Under the pieces are notes generated by a model that was not told the DNA's origin, ran no database searches, and saw nothing but the letters and a program-made list of their open reading frames with translations. From NCBI GenBank assembly GCA_025766275.1, contig JAFKAC010000162.1, positions 38,495-102,494 on the forward strand: a stretch of 64,000 bases of DNA, in the 5' to 3' direction. This document shows positions 47,039-61,293 of the stretch, piece by piece (within the stretch, counting starts at the first letter, position 1; each line of letters starts with the position of its first letter). The stretch comes from Lactarius indigo (taxonomy: Eukaryota; Basidiomycota; Agaricomycetes; Russulales; Russulaceae). A program made the translations under genes and the position numbers.

Positions 47039-48101
47039 CTATGAATCGTAGGGTCTGCGCACCCAGAATAAATAGTTTGCCTGCGACGACCAAGGCGTCG
47101 TCGCACGGGGCGCCAATACCCAATCCCCGCGCCAGGGCACATACACGATGCCGCGCACCTCAGCTTCTGTGCGCGTAGGGAGCCCATGCGCATACGTCCG
47201 GGATATCCAGGGAATGGCGCCTGGTGCGAGCGGCTTCGTGAAAAAGCCAACGAGCTCGTCGGGATTGATGTATTTGGAGAAAGTGTGCGTGCCGGGCTCG
47301 ACGAGGCGGAGGAGCTTTTCGGCCGCTACGATCGTGAGGAGGTACGACAGTGGCGTGCGCGCGATCGTCGACAAGAAAAGATGTCCGCCGGGCTACACAC
47401 ACCAACAGGTTTGAATCCACAGGAAGGGAGGGAGGGGGGAGGGAAGGTCAGCGCACCTTGACGAGCTCGGCGCACGAGCGCACGAACGCAGCCGGGTTAT
47501 CCACGTGCTCGACGACCTCCATCGAACAGACAACATCGAACCGCCGTGGCTCACGCACGAGCTCTTCGACCGACGTATGCCGGAACGAGAGGGCGTCAGC
47601 GAGGCGCGGATCCGCCGCCGCGTGGCGCGATGCGATGTGGACGTTCTCTGCGGACGCGTCGACCGCGAGCGTATTGGCTCCGAGACGCGCGAGGCTCTAC
47701 CGTACATCATTTATCAGCCACGAGCACGAGTCGTGCGTGCGTGCAGGATGGATGGATAGACTCACCTCGGATAGGATACCCCCGCCACACCCGACGTCTA
47801 GCGCATCCAGCCCTGCGAGCGCACGGCTTGGCTCGGCTGGGGGCGGGTCGAGTAGCAGTTTTTCGCGGATGAAGCGCATGCGGTGCGCGTTCATCTTGTG
47901 CAGGAGGGCAAATTCGCCGCGCTCGTCCCACCAGAGCGCTGAGAGGCGCGAGAAGTGGGCAATCTCCGCATCGTTGATGGTCGAAAAGGGCGGCTGCTCT
48001 GCGAGGCGTCGTGGTGAAGTATGAAGGGCACGGACGTGCTGTCGTAGGCGAGACTGTGCTAGAATCGAAACGAATGGGCGTGCATGGCTTCGTGGTGGCA
48101 T
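47039..48101 (-). CDS. COQ3: Ubiquinone biosynthesis O-methyltransferase
   Basis: Mitochondrial matrix enzyme that performs both O-methylations of coenzyme Q synthesis, using SAM. Exons 47766-48101, 47457-47696 and 47039-47392 give 309 residues. The N-terminus is rich in Arg and lacks acids (MPPRSHARPFVSILAQSRLR), as in a matrix-targeting peptide. The family signatures follow: TINDAEIAHFSRLSALWWDE, NAHRMRFIREKL, SAM motif LDVGCGGGILSE split from SLARLGANTLAVD by an intron, CSMEVVEHVDNP, then PGGHLFLSTIARTPLSYLL and HTFSKYINPDEL. These are diagnostic of UbiG/COQ3. The first in-frame ATG (48101) is used; a GTG two codons upstream is not. It is unrelated to the array methyltransferases beyond the common fold. 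Confidence 0.92.
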
Positions 48102-48520
48102 TTGCACTCGCTTGTTTGTATCTGTTGGCTCAAATCTACTTCAAAGTCGGTGCTACCAATGTCAATTCTCGCATCTATTCCAGTTTAGAGCTAATAGCTC
48201 CTGTTGAACCATGCACTTATCTATATATCGGAGGCCGGGAACGAAAGCGTGACGCAGGTTAGTGTAACCTCACCTTCCCTCTTACCAAGCCGCGAGACGA
48301 CTCGGACGCAAGTCGCAATACACCGGTGTGGCCCCATCACCATCTAATTCGTAACACAACCATTGTCTGTACAAAACCTGAGAGCCGTAACGAAAGAAGA
48401 GAGTACATCTATGCCAATGTACAAACAAGCAAAGCGAAATTGCAGGAGAACCAACTACGCGAATGAAAGTATGGAGGTAATGCCCGAGGAGAAATGGGAC
48501 GCGGTGCTGTCTGTGACGAG

Positions 48521-49832
48521 CTATGTCGGGAGGAAGCGCGCTGGTAAAAGCAAGGGCAGGGTAGGGATTAGTGTCATCCGACCGGTCGCGAGGGTCGCGG
48601 CACGCATGGGGGAACTCAAGCAACGCACCAGCTTCGACATACATTTGGTCCGGCGTGAGCTTGAACGACGCGATGCCAATCAGTACGAATCCCACCAGCC
48701 AGGCCAGTTGGAACGTGATCCAGAAGACCGCCCACACTGTCCCCCGTACGTTGAGTTTTTGCGTTCACGTCGTGATAATGACGAAAATGGACGCACCGTG
48801 AGGGGGAATGGACTTGTAGAGATAGGAGAATTGCGTGCAGTCCGAGTCATTCGGTTTCCGGAAGAATTTCTCGTCGGTTATGTCCCCTTCGGCGCGTGAA
48901 CCTTACCGCATGAAGGGGCAGGAGGAACGGGCGTGGACGTACAGATGACGTACAATATGCTGAGATGAAAATTGAGTCGTGAGTTAGCGCGGGTGGGGGG
49001 TCGGATGGAGGGCTTACTGGAGCATGCCAAGGAATAGCATATACCACCTTAGCGCCTGGCTGTGATATTTTCACGTAAGTCCAGCGCACATACAACGAGG
49101 GTCTAGCCGACAGGTTGCGCACGCGTGATCAATGAACCAAAAGCCTATTAACAGCCCCTCGAAGCACAGAGTGAGCAAGATTGTCCTGTGTGTACTTCAG
49201 GTCTACGCGTCAGGTGGATATCAGAGGGGTACGTACAACTTATCGCGGACGAGAGACAGTGGGGCTATGAGCCCGACGCCCGCTACGAAGCTTAGGATCT
49301 TGGCGACGAGTGTGTCAAAGCCGCCGAGGATGAACAGGCCCCCAAGGATCGAGGAACCAATATAACCACCGCAGAGAATCGTAGGTGGGTGGCCGCCCTG
49401 CACGACGGTATGACCGCCCGTCGTGGGATCTATGGACATGCGCAATATGGTGCCCCCGGTCAGTATTGCCTATATGGAAGGTCAGATGCGCAACGTGGGC
49501 TTCGCAGGTATTGTGGCGCACTAAGGCGGCATGGCAGAGCTCGTGCCAGCCGATGGCGAAAAGCTTGAGCGGGTTGATAACCACTCGCGCGCCGGGGATG
49601 TTCCACAGGCCGAACAGGACGACTGCATACACAACTATCTGACCTCCGTGTTCAGCACGCGTAGAGTGTGGTGTGGTTCAGGGGAAGCGACCTACGACGT
49701 AGAGGACCGACCACTGGATGGATATGTTAGAGGGGAGCAGGAGCATGTGGCGCCACGCACCTGGTCGTGTGTAGGGATGAGGGGGTTACCGTGGTCTTTT
49801 GGTGCGATGGGTGGGCGCCAAGGATCCGACAT
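48521..49832 (-). CDS. M50B-like membrane metallopeptidase
   Basis: Multi-pass membrane protein of the fungal peptidase M50B-like family. Ten exons (49761-49832, 49696-49713, 49522-49638, 49237-49469, 49123-49185, 49018-49059, 48943-48959, 48797-48886, 48629-48736, 48521-48540) give 259 residues in one frame. A zinc-binding HExxH is seen as HELCH at residues 62-66 in a helix (NPLKLFAIGWHELCHAALAI). Then come SIDPTTGGHTVVQGGHPPTI, GYIGSSILGGLFILGG, GFWFIDHAQALRWYMLFLGM, a short loop with FFRKPNDSDCTQFSYLY, VWAVFWITFQLAWLVGFVLI and the end ARFLPT. Exons of 18, 17 and 20 nt make automatic models likely to fail here. The second half of the HExxH...D site (DPTTGG or FIDHA) is a guess. Cellular role unknown. 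Confidence 0.83.
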
Positions 49833-51424
49833 GGGGACGCGGCCTGGTTGCTGTACTGTTGGAGTACGAGAAGATGAGCGGGCAAGAGAAGGACGCCACT
49901 GAGGGTGTTGCGGAGAAGTAGCGTGGTCGTGTAGCGTTAGGGCGACTCGGCCGGTAAAGGGCTTGTCCTCGTTGGGAGGATTACTTATAAGAGCCCTCCG
50001 TTATTCACATCTTCCTCGTGGCCAAGGCAAGGCCCAAATTCAACTTCACCTATTTCCCCGGTCCGGATCACGTGGCCGCGTCGTAGCAGCCTCGTGGTAG
50101 TTTACCCCCATAACTGCAGTATATGCTTGCCCCTGTTGTTTTGTGATACTCCCGCCAGTCTCCCTGATACCACCAGTGACCGTCATGGTCTATGTGGCAG
50201 CCTCTCTTCCCGACAATGGGCCGACATTATTCGTCAAGTTGTTCGTATCTGTATCTATTGAATGTCATCTCCAAGCACAGTTTTTTTTTTTCGTCTTCTT
50301 CTGCGTAACCCCACAGAACCATCCTGTGCCGCCTGCGTTGCCGCCTTCTCTTCTGGGAACTCTTCTGCCGCTCTTGCCCCGAGCGTCACAGCAGCCAGCA
50401 CACAACTCCTTATTGGTTTCAAAGTTCACGGAGGATACCGCTTGCTGGGAACTTCAGCTACGCTGGCACCCGAATTTTTTTTAAGTTCTGCGAACATCAG
50501 GACAGTACCCTAGCTTGTCAATGCACCACGTGCAGATCCTTTGCATTGCTACTCGGCTGCAGGAATGAATCTAGAGGCTTCAAAACTAACAGTGCCGATC
50601 GCTAAGCCGCAGATCTCGTACAGTGGTATAGCGAAGAATCAAGGGAAGATGAGGAAAAGTTTGTTGCTAGGGGATCAGGGATCCACCCCGCCATACAAGT
50701 GAGCGAGCAGGAAACCCTTTGCGCCTGGGGAATGGTGCTGCCTATAACTGTCTGGGCGGTGATTTCACGTGCGAGATGGGCGTCGTCAAAGGCGCACGCG
50801 CGAGTGCAGATGTTCGAGTTCGGAAGTTGACTGTGATCAGCTGTCCCTTCCATCAAATTGGAAATTATCTTCGAGTGACTCGGAGGAAGTACGAAACTTG
50901 TCCGTGCGTATGTCATACCTTGACCTAGTCCTCAACCTATACAGCTTCTCGACACGACGTTCAGCATGGTTGCATTTGCATGTCATGTTGGACGGTCCCA
51001 CTAATTGGTAACGAGATGACAGTGGTCGCTTTGGGGATCATATAATCATATCTAGAATGACGGACGACAGTTTACAATCCAAAAGTGAAGTAAGAAACCC
51101 CTGATGACGCTGTCGTCGATTCTCCCCTCATTCTCGGTGCTCAGACGGATGACCCCATACATTGTTGGAAACCTAGAGGTGGAAGTCATGATCACCCTGC
51201 CACATTCTGGTAAGCTTGGTAAACAGACGTCGCTCTTCTCTGGCAATCATTATCTCAGAGGCTTTGACGGAAAGTATGATTCAGTGTCAGATGTGCACCT
51301 TGGTCATCGTGAGATAATAACATTAAGTCAGAGAGAAAGACGATGGCGATATGTACTGAGATGCTGGGTGAGAGATTGGTGGTACGAAAAAGGGTTTAGG
51401 AGGGTTCGTGCTATCGTGAGTGCA
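49833..51424. other. Spacer, one weak exon-like stretch
   Basis: No gene supported. Near 50310-50475 the plus strand is open and gives CAACVAAFSSGNSSAALAPS and then LLIGFKVHGGYRLLG, which looks protein-like, but no signal, partner exon or family is evident. A T-run (50280-50290) precedes it like a polypyrimidine tract. The remainder has only short frames and the FIS1 3' UTR. Confidence 0.3.
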
Positions 51425-52120
51425 TCACTTGCGGGTGGCGCGACGAATCAGACCTGCAAGGAGAAGGGTGCCCACGGCCGCAGCACCGCCGGCAATGGCC
51501 ATGCCGACATATCCCTCTGCGAGCGGTCAGCTAGCTCTCTGGGGAGAAAATGCGAGTAACGTACCCCGCTTTACTGCGGTGTCGATAAGGCCATCAAGAG
51601 ACTGTGCCTGCAAGTTGGTTGGCTCCCGTTCCAGTAGGCGAGCTAGGAAATCCCGCTTCAGTGGCCAAATGGGACAGGATACCTAGGAAGATGGTACCCA
51701 CAATTAAAGCTCTTCGCCTCGTCAAAGTTACCCATCTTGTAATGTCCTAATGCTAGATAGTACAAGCATTCCCTTCTTCTCTTGGGCTCGGAGCGGTATA
51801 TATCTGGGCCCAAGTCCGTGAGCTAACGCGAATAACAGATCCAAGAAACCAAGCCGGGTTACCTGCAAGGTGCTGTACTCCTTCGACTTGGTGCTCTCGT
51901 ATCGGGCTCTTCACGAGTCCCCATGCGTAGTTGAACTTTGTCTGGGTGGTGACGTGGGATTGGGCCAATTCCTTTTCATACTGCGTGCGAAGCACCTACA
52001 TTATGCCAGTGGTCAGTTCTCAATCTTGGGCGAGGAGAATTAGAGAGGTAAAACCTGAAGCTCGTCAAACGAGAGGGAGAGCTCCGCGTCAGCAGCGTAT
52101 GGAACTTCTGCGGTCTTCAT
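51425..52120 (-). CDS. FIS1: Mitochondrial fission 1 protein
   Basis: Tail-anchored outer-membrane protein of mitochondria and peroxisomes that recruits the fission machinery. Exons 52055-52120, 51863-51995, 51702-51803, 51565-51642 and 51425-51516 give 156 residues, the normal length. The TPR-like bundle is clear: [18 protein letters not shown], then [67 protein letters not shown] and [14 protein letters not shown]. The anchor is [20 protein letters not shown] followed by the basic tail RRATRK. The donor at 51701 (GTGGGT) and acceptor at 51643 are the only pair found that keep FNSRLLEREP in frame. Confidence 0.93.
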
Positions 52121-52303
52121 TGGATCGTGGTGGTTGTGAGCAACTCGGGAGTGGCTGCGCTGCGCTGACTTGCCGGAATGCCAGTGACCGTGACGGCACC
52201 GAATGCGTAAGGCGCTGACAGGTGGCCGGGGTATCGGGTGCTCTTTGAGGGGTGTCCTGGGTCCGGGTGGACATTGTTTGCTCTTTCCACCCAACCACCA
52301 ACC
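52121..52303. promoter_or_regulatory. Divergent promoter, FIS1 and U2AF large sub-unit
   Basis: One hundred and eighty-three bases between divergent start codons. No specific site identified. Confidence 0.5.
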
Positions 52304-54420
<2,117 letters not shown>

Positions 54421-55779
54421 ACGGCGATGGAGAGAGGAGAAAACGTTCTTTGTTTTTTTGCTTCAATTCCTTCCGTGTCTTACTCTGTACCATTTTTTCT
54501 CTTCGGTTCGCTGAGGCATTTGTTTGTGAATTGGCGTGTGCGGCGCGCGAGTGCTTGTCGCAGTGTCGTCGGTACTTTACACTCTTTGTCAGCTGCTGTC
54601 GAATCGTGTTCCTCCAACTAGGAGAATTCAGATGCTATCCAAGATCATCGGTCGTCACTGAGATAAGGTTTTCTGTACTCTCAAGTACCTCAGGAAGTTA
54701 CTCGATAGAGTCTTTGAGGGTGGTGTGATGGGTATGACAAACGCCCAGATGAACCAAGGTAGCTGGGCTGCGTAATTTGACAAGAGACACGCGTCGTACT
54801 CCGTCTCCCGATCCATAACTGGGAACAGTCCATTGCGACGCTGAACACTGGTGGACCGCCATCCGACGCCCTTGCGGGCGGGCCGCAAGGACATGTATGT
54901 CGCATATTTGATTAAGCGTTGGTGGAGGACCACGGGCACGGGCACGATATTTCTCGAAAAACAAAAAGGATGCGTGTTTCTGCAGCACGTACTGTACCTC
55001 GTCAGTGCATTATACCGCCTCCTATGGACACAGGCAGACGAAAAAGGTTGATGCAAGGTGGAATTTGCGTAGTGGGACTGAGGTCATGTGCGCCCTAGTT
55101 TACAGCCGTGTCCGTCTCCCGAGACACCAGAACTGAGCTCAGTGCGCACGTAGGAGTACAGAATGGTCACGAAAAGCTGACTCTGCACCTCGATCACGGT
55201 CCTGAGAAGAAACGGGAGAATGCACGTTGTCCAGTATACGCAGGGAGCAGGGCTAGATGAGGTGTACTGATAGGAGTTCCTCATGGTATTGCATATGAAG
55301 CCCGTAAAACGTAGCGGCCGCCTGTCACGGTGCGGGTGAGCGATGAGATGTAGGGGAAGGTGAGTTATCATGCACGCCAAGTCATGGGCGGTCGTTGATG
55401 CCGTGCCAGTGCTGGATAACTAGATAAGTAGGGAAATCACAGATATGTTGCTACCCTCTTGGAGGAGTCGAATCTTCGCTCTACAGTCCCCAACCAGCGC
55501 GTTGTCTTCCTGCTATGGAAGCGGTTAGAGACGCGAACCGTGACGAACGATGACAAGAGACGCACCCAATTCGCTTCAGATATTTTGAGGACGTTGGTGG
55601 CAGAAAACTCTCCTTTGTTCCCGAAACCCTCGTCCATGCCTGCGTGCTTGCACTAGAAGAACCGACCGAGGACGGCAACAAACTCGACGGGCGTCACGGG
55701 CCAGGAAAACGTGCTAACCCTATTCGGTCCAGAGTCTATATAGTCTAGGCACTTCGCGTCACCAGCATTGCTCAACACC
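54421..55779. other. Spacer, nothing convincing
   Basis: Holds the U2AF 3' UTR (T-rich, 54440-54600). A plus-strand frame of about 65 codons at 55459-55656 (DKRRTQFASDILRTLVAENS) looks helical but has no family or splice partner. The upstream region of the first amidase is at the end. Confidence 0.35.
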
Positions 55780-58042
55780 ATGCGGCTTTTCACTAGAGAA
55801 GCGCAGACTTCCCGCAACACCATCGAGTCGAAACGCGCTCGTCGCGCAGAGGTTCTCAAACATGCGCCTGCCTTCTCCGCAGATGAGCATCAAAAGTACC
55901 TGAATGCGACTGGTCTGTCTGTCTGTCGCGTTGCATGTTTAGGGGATGCTGACGTTGGGGAACGTGTAGCGACAGAGATTGTAAAGAATATTCAAGCAAA
56001 AGTATGGACCGCCACGGCCGTGTTGGAGGCTTACCTTGCGCGTGCTGCTCAGGTACATGACGCCACGAATTGTCTGACGGAGGGTGCGCGCCCCCCTTGC
56101 CCTTCGCACCACCCTTGTGGCTCACATTTCTTTTCTCAGTATTCTTTGAGGAGGCTCGGGAGGAAGCGCGGAGGCTGGACGCCGAGTTTGCAAAGACGGG
56201 AGAACTCAAGGGACTATTGCATGGCGTGCCGATTAGCGCCAAGGATAGTTGTGCGTTATTTCCTCCTTTTCGTGTCAATGTACGTTGGGAAGTTAATGGG
56301 AACGCCTCAAACAAGTCAACGTGAAGGGCTTCGACAGCACGATCGGGTACACGCGATGGGGCAATAAACCAGTCGAGCAGGACGCGGTCGTGCGTTTCCC
56401 TCCCGTTGACGTCACCCACTTACATCTGAACTATCACCCCGCACGACAGGCCGTCGCTACGCTGCGCGCCGCGGGCGCCATAGTAATCGCCAAAACAAAC
56501 GTCCCACAAACCCTCCTGGCGTTTGAGAGCGTCAATCCCCTCTGGGGTCGCACGCTCAACCCGTGGTCGACCGCACACACACCGGGTGGTTCCTCGGGCG
56601 GTGAGGGCGCGGTGCTCGCCGCGGACGGTGCCGCGCTCGGCCTCGGCACGGACATCGGTGGGAGCATACGCATCCCTTCAGGGTACTGTGGGATATATGC
56701 GCTCAAGCCCGGGCACGGGCGCGTCTCGTACCATGGCTCAGTTGGTGCGTCTGCCTTGGTTTTGTTTTTCCTGATCTCTCATTTCTGGCCAGGCCCGAAT
56801 CCCGGCTTCGAGGCCGTCCGCGCAGTGGCCGGACCTATGGGTCGCTCGGTCGCAGACCTCGAGCGTACGGCACGCGTTCTGTTTGGTGAGCGCGGTAGTG
56901 GAAATGCTTACCTCCCTGCGCCGATCCCGTATCGCGACGTGACGCTCCCTGAAAAGCTGCGATTTGGGTATTATCTCAACGGTGCGTCGGCGCCTCGTTG
57001 CGGCCCTTTGGTTAAGACAGTTGACGTATATGCGACAAAGACGGTGTGGTCAAGGGATCTCCTGTGTGCCACAGGGCTGTACTAGAAACCGTGGAGGCCC
57101 TTCGCAAGGCGGGACACGAATGCGTCGAGATTAACCCCCCAGACGGTGCGTACTCTGGCAGGAGCTCCTCTCAGCATCACTGAACGCAGCATACATGTAG
57201 CGACACGAGCACTCCAGTTGTTTACGGGAATTACCTCAGCCGACGGATACGAAAAGCTCACCTCTCACCTTGGTCCTGACAAACAAGTGCGATCGTCGAT
57301 CCATTCTTCTTTGTAACGTCTCGCGCTAAGAGGCTCGTTTAGGAATCTGCGCTCTTCTTGGTCACATTGGGTCCGCGCCTCCCTAGTGAGTAATAATGAG
57401 CACCCCGTACACCCGTTTCGCTCATGGCCACGCCGCGAAACAGGTTTCGTGCGCTCCGCGGCGAGCTGGGCCATCCGCACCTTCGTCGGCGATGCGCAGT
57501 TCGCCTCAGTCCTTTCGCATTCGCGTCGGAAGACGGTGCGGAAGTACTATGACTACGTCGCGGACAAGCTCGCCTTTGAGCGCGCGACGCGCGGCACGCT
57601 GTGGAGCGACACGGCGGCCCTGGACGCGGTGATTGCACCCGTACAGGCTGTGCCCGCAGTGCCACACGGCGGGTGCGACAGGCTCTCGCCGCTAGCGTGC
57701 TCTACGCTGTTGTACAACATCGTCGACTCGCCCGTGGGCGTCGTGCCCGTCACGCGCGTCGACCCAGCGCGCGACGCGCTGTCGGACGCGTGGCGCGTGG
57801 CCCCTGGCAACGGGTCGAAGCTTCTCGAGCGCGGGCTGTATGGGCCCAAAGGCGCGTATGACGTCCGTGCGATGGAGGGCCTGCCGGTTGGCGTGCAGAT
57901 CGTTGGCGAGGCGTGGGGCGAGGAGAAGGTGCTTGCGATCATGCACGTCGTCGATGCTGCGCTTGGGCCGCGCGGGTTTGGTCCTGGGTCGTGGTCCCCG
58001 AGCAAACAGCGTGGCGCAGCGTCAGCGCCATCAGAGGAGTGA
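55780..58042 (+). CDS. Amidase (amidase-signature family), tandem copy 1
   Basis: Ser-Ser-Lys amidase of the acetamidase/fatty-acid-amide-hydrolase type, which hydrolyses a carboxamide. Ten exons (55780-55912, 55970-56083, 56140-56250, 56316-56389, 56450-56744, 56793-56981, 57041-57145, 57201-57286, 57343-57385, 57444-58042) give 582 residues. The N-terminal helix reads TIESKRARR and then AFSADEHQKYLNAT. The catalytic Lys is ~117 in HGVPISAKD, the bridging Ser ~192 in GGSSGGEGA and the nucleophile Ser ~216 in GTDIGGSIRIPSG; the spacing 75 and 24 matches the family. Later parts are RFGYYLNDGVVKGS, ALFLVTLGPRLPS and GLPVGVQIVGEAWGEEKVLA. No signal peptide. Substrate unknown. Confidence 0.9.
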
Positions 58043-58603
58043 GCGGTTTTGGACGGTTTTTAATAGATACCCAGAGACGTGAATTGCTATTCTATGCTCC
58101 CAGGCCTGGCGGTTTGCCCTGCACTAGTGTATATGGAATGCCTCACTGGCACACTACCACTGAGTACCAACACAGGTGTGGGATCTATTTTTACCAAGTT
58201 AACACGTATCCCTTCGAAGCGGCCCCACTCGACACTCCGGATGTATAAGATTGATGCCGTTATGCCGCTGACCTGACGACGTTCTGACGTACGAGGTGCA
58301 ACTATGATAGAACAGTAGCTTACAGTGTCAATTCACTTGGCTGGACGCACGCAACAAGACTGAACAAGTGCGACGCCTTCCTTTTACCCGCACCTTATCC
58401 ATCAAACCCGCGGCACAAGCCGTAAATACGGGGCGTTGAGCGTCCTACCGCAGGGGTTGCGCCCGTAGTCCTAGGGTTTCAAGTCTCCATAATCCGTAAT
58501 AGGAACGCCAGCTAGCCCCGGATATGAGGCTGCGACGCCCGTCCTTGTTCTTCCTCACATATATATAATCTGGCTTCGACTTGATTCGCGAGATAGAACC
58601 CTC
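58043..58603. other. Spacer between the two amidases
   Basis: Holds the 3' UTR of copy 1 and the promoter of copy 2; ATATATATAATCTGG near 58560 may be a TATA-like element 43 bases before the start. No gene seen. Confidence 0.4.
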
Positions 58604-60837
58604 ATGTGGCCTTTCACAGACGCACAGCCCTACCGCAGCACCATCGAGTCGAAGCGCGCGCGCCGCACGGACGCACTCGGTCACGCGCCTGCTTTCTCTG
58701 AGAACGAGCACCAAAAGTACCTCGATGCAACGGGTTAGTGGTGATCACCGCAGTGTGTGTGCCGGTGAATCGATTTCCTTTTTTCTTTTTTTAGCGAAGC
58801 AGATCGTGGAGAATATTCAAGCCAGAGCGTGGACCTCTACGGCCGTGCTAGAGGCGTACCTAGCGCGCGCTGCTCAAGCGCAGGAGGCAACGAATTGTCT
58901 GACGGAAGGTGCGCGACCTATTTACTGTTTTTGTTTTTTTTCGAGCTCACATTTTCGTCTTTGCTCAGTGTTCTTTGAGGAGGCTAGGGAGGAAGCGCGC
59001 AAATTGGACACCGAGTTTAATAAGACGGGAGAGCTTAAAGGACCGTTGCATGGTGTGCCAATTAGCGTCAAGGACGTGTGTACGTCCCTCTTCCCACCTT
59101 GCGCGCCCAGTTTCTAACGAAAAAACGTCGCAAAAGTCGACGTGAAGGGCTTCGATAGCACGATCGGGTTCACTCAGTGGGCCAACAAGCCCGCCGAGAA
59201 AAACGCACCAGTGCGTACCTTCCTCCCCCCACGTGACAACGACTGACCGATCGTTAGCTCGTCGCCACCCTGCGCGCAGCCGGCGCCGTCGTGATTGCCA
59301 AGACGAATGTCCCGCAGACGCTGTTTGCGTTCGAGAGCAATAACCCGCTCTGGGGCCGCACACTCAACCCATGGTCTACCGCACACACCGCGGGGGGCTC
59401 CTCAGGCGGCGAGGGCGCGCTGCTTGCCGCAGACGGCGCCGTGCTCGGCGTCGGGACGGACATCGGTGGGAGCATACGCATCCCGTCGGGCTACTGCGGG
59501 ATCTATGGGCTCAAGCCGGGTCATGGGCGCGTCACGATGGAGGGCAGCGCTGGTACGCCGGTCTAATTGCGCCCGGTGTTTGTGCCGTTCTCATATACCA
59601 GAGCAGATCCGACCCCCGGTTTCGAGGCTGTCCACACGGTTGCGGGTCCGATGGCCCGCTCGGTCGCTGACCTCGAGCGCATGGCGCGCGTCCTGTTTGG
59701 CGCGCGCGAGGCCGGACACGCGTACTTCCCGTCGCCGATCCCATACCGTGACGTGAAGCTTCCCGAAAAGCTGAGATTTGGATATTATCTGAATGGTACG
59801 TCACGGCCTTCCTGTTAGCCTGGGGTGGTTTGATACGTGTGTGAGCGGAACAGATGTGGTGGTCAAAGGCTCTCCTGCGTGCCAGAGAGCCGTGTTGGAG
59901 ACTGTGCAAGCACTGCGCGCTGCCGGACATGAATGCATCGAAATTGACTCCCCAGACTGTGCGTACAGTAATTGATCTCTGTCGTCGTGGCTGAGGTTAC
60001 GTTGCACGCAGCGATCCAGGCGCTGTTGTTGTTCGGCGGGCTCACATCCGCAGACGGGTATGAAACGATGATGTCACACCTCGGCCCGGACAAGAGAGTA
60101 CGGATGCCGTTCCCCCGTATTTTCTCACGCTAACCAGTGCTCGTTAAGGAACCGGCACTGTTCGTCGTCACACTTGGTCCTCGCTTGCCCAGTGAGTAAA
60201 ATCCGTGCATATAACATCTTTTCAACCACCCGAATGCACCATAGGTTTCGTTCGCACGGCCGTTAGCTGGGTCATCAGCAACTTCGTCGGAGACACCAAG
60301 TTCGCCTCGTTCCTCACACACTCGTACAAGAAGACTGTGCGCCTGTTCTACACCTACGCCAAGGACAAAACCGCGTTCGAGCAGCAAACGCGAGCTGCCC
60401 TGTGGAGCGCTCCACTGGACGCGATACTGGCACCCGTCCAAGCAGTGCCAGCCGTGCCGCACGGCGGGTGCGACCGCCTCGCCCCACTCGCATGCGCGAC
60501 GCTATTGTACAATGTCGTCGACTCGCCAGTTGGGGTAGTTCCCGTTACGCGAGTCGATGCAGAGCGCGACCAGTTATCGGATGAGTGGCGTGCTGCCCCT
60601 GGCAACGGCTCAAAGCTCCTCGAGAGCGCGATGTATGGGCCCAAGGGTGCGTACGACGCCAAGGCTATGGAAGGGCTCCCTGTTGGAGTGCAGATCATTG
60701 GCGAGGCGTGGGGCGAGGAGAAAGTTCTCGCGATCATGCATGTTGTTGATGGCGCTCTTGGACCGCGTGGGTTCGGTCCTGGGACTTGGGCGCCAAGTAA
60801 GCAGCGAGGAGCGGCGAAAAACACGCTTGTCAGATAA
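58604..60837 (+). CDS. Amidase (amidase-signature family), tandem copy 2
   Basis: Same enzyme type as the upstream copy, 579 residues from ten exons (58604-58733, 58795-58908, 58969-59079, 59137-59210, 59258-59552, 59607-59795, 59854-59958, 60012-60097, 60149-60191, 60245-60837). Exons 2 to 9 have exactly the same lengths as in copy 1 (114, 111, 74, 295, 189, 105, 86, 43) and the same phases. Catalytic residues are Lys ~116 (HGVPISVKD), Ser ~191 (GGSSGGEGA) and Ser ~215 (GTDIGGSIRIPSG). Differences cluster in the substrate side: GSAGDPTPGF, LLLFGGLTSADGYETMMSHL and LFYTYAKDKTAFEQQTRAAL. Introns are diverged in sequence, so the duplication is not very recent. The gene converges with COX23, 50 bases between stops. 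Confidence 0.9.
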
Positions 60838-60887
60838 AATGTATTGATGGATATACCGTTCGTTCGTAGAGATGGAAACTACTGCTA

Positions 60888-61293
60888 TCAATATTTCCCA
60901 GCTCGGCGGTCTGCCTTGCGTTGCTCCATCTCGGGAAGTGGTCAGCGTTCGTGACGTGTGTTGGTATAAGACGAGAGAATGTGGGACGAACCCATGCTTT
61001 CTTGCAGTCGCGATAGGCCTGGAAGAAGTCAAGACATTTGTCCCGGTCGTAGTCATTTCTATTGAGACAGTCCATCGACGCCTTGGATGCCTCGTCACAT
61101 GGACTTGACGGTATTAGGGTCATGCACCACAACGAACAACGGCGAATAACCCTCACTCAGTAAACTGTGAATTGGTTTGTTTCTAAGGAAGCAATTATTA
61201 CTCGACAAAAAAGAAAATTGAAAATGGGGTCACCTGAAAGGTTTCTCTGTAATTTTTTGGAGAGAAAACGGGGACAGGAGTGTCGTCGGACAT
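60888..61293 (-). CDS. COX23: Cytochrome c oxidase assembly factor COX23 (twin CX9C)
   Basis: Small intermembrane-space protein needed for complex IV assembly, imported by the Mia40 disulfide relay. Exons 61234-61293, 61157-61182, 60992-61103 and 60888-60929 give 79 residues starting MSDDTPVPVFSPKNYRETFQ. The twin CX9C motif is exact: Cys31-x9-Cys41 (CDEASKASMDC) and Cys52-x9-Cys62 (CLDFFQAYRDC), joined by LNRNDYDRDK, which is typical of COX23. The tail is KKAWMEQRKADRRAGKY. The 26-nt second exon carries only KQTNSQFT and part of Asp29. All four exons are needed to keep frame and motif. The start lies 57 bases from that of the K+ channel on the other strand. Confidence 0.93.

Noticed and set aside
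48363..48899. Plus-strand open frame of 178 codons
   Set aside because: Lies over the last exons of the M50B-like gene on the other strand and has no domain features.
58440..58520. tRNA-like GGTTTCAAGTCTCC motif
   Set aside because: The flanking bases do not form T, D or acceptor stems.
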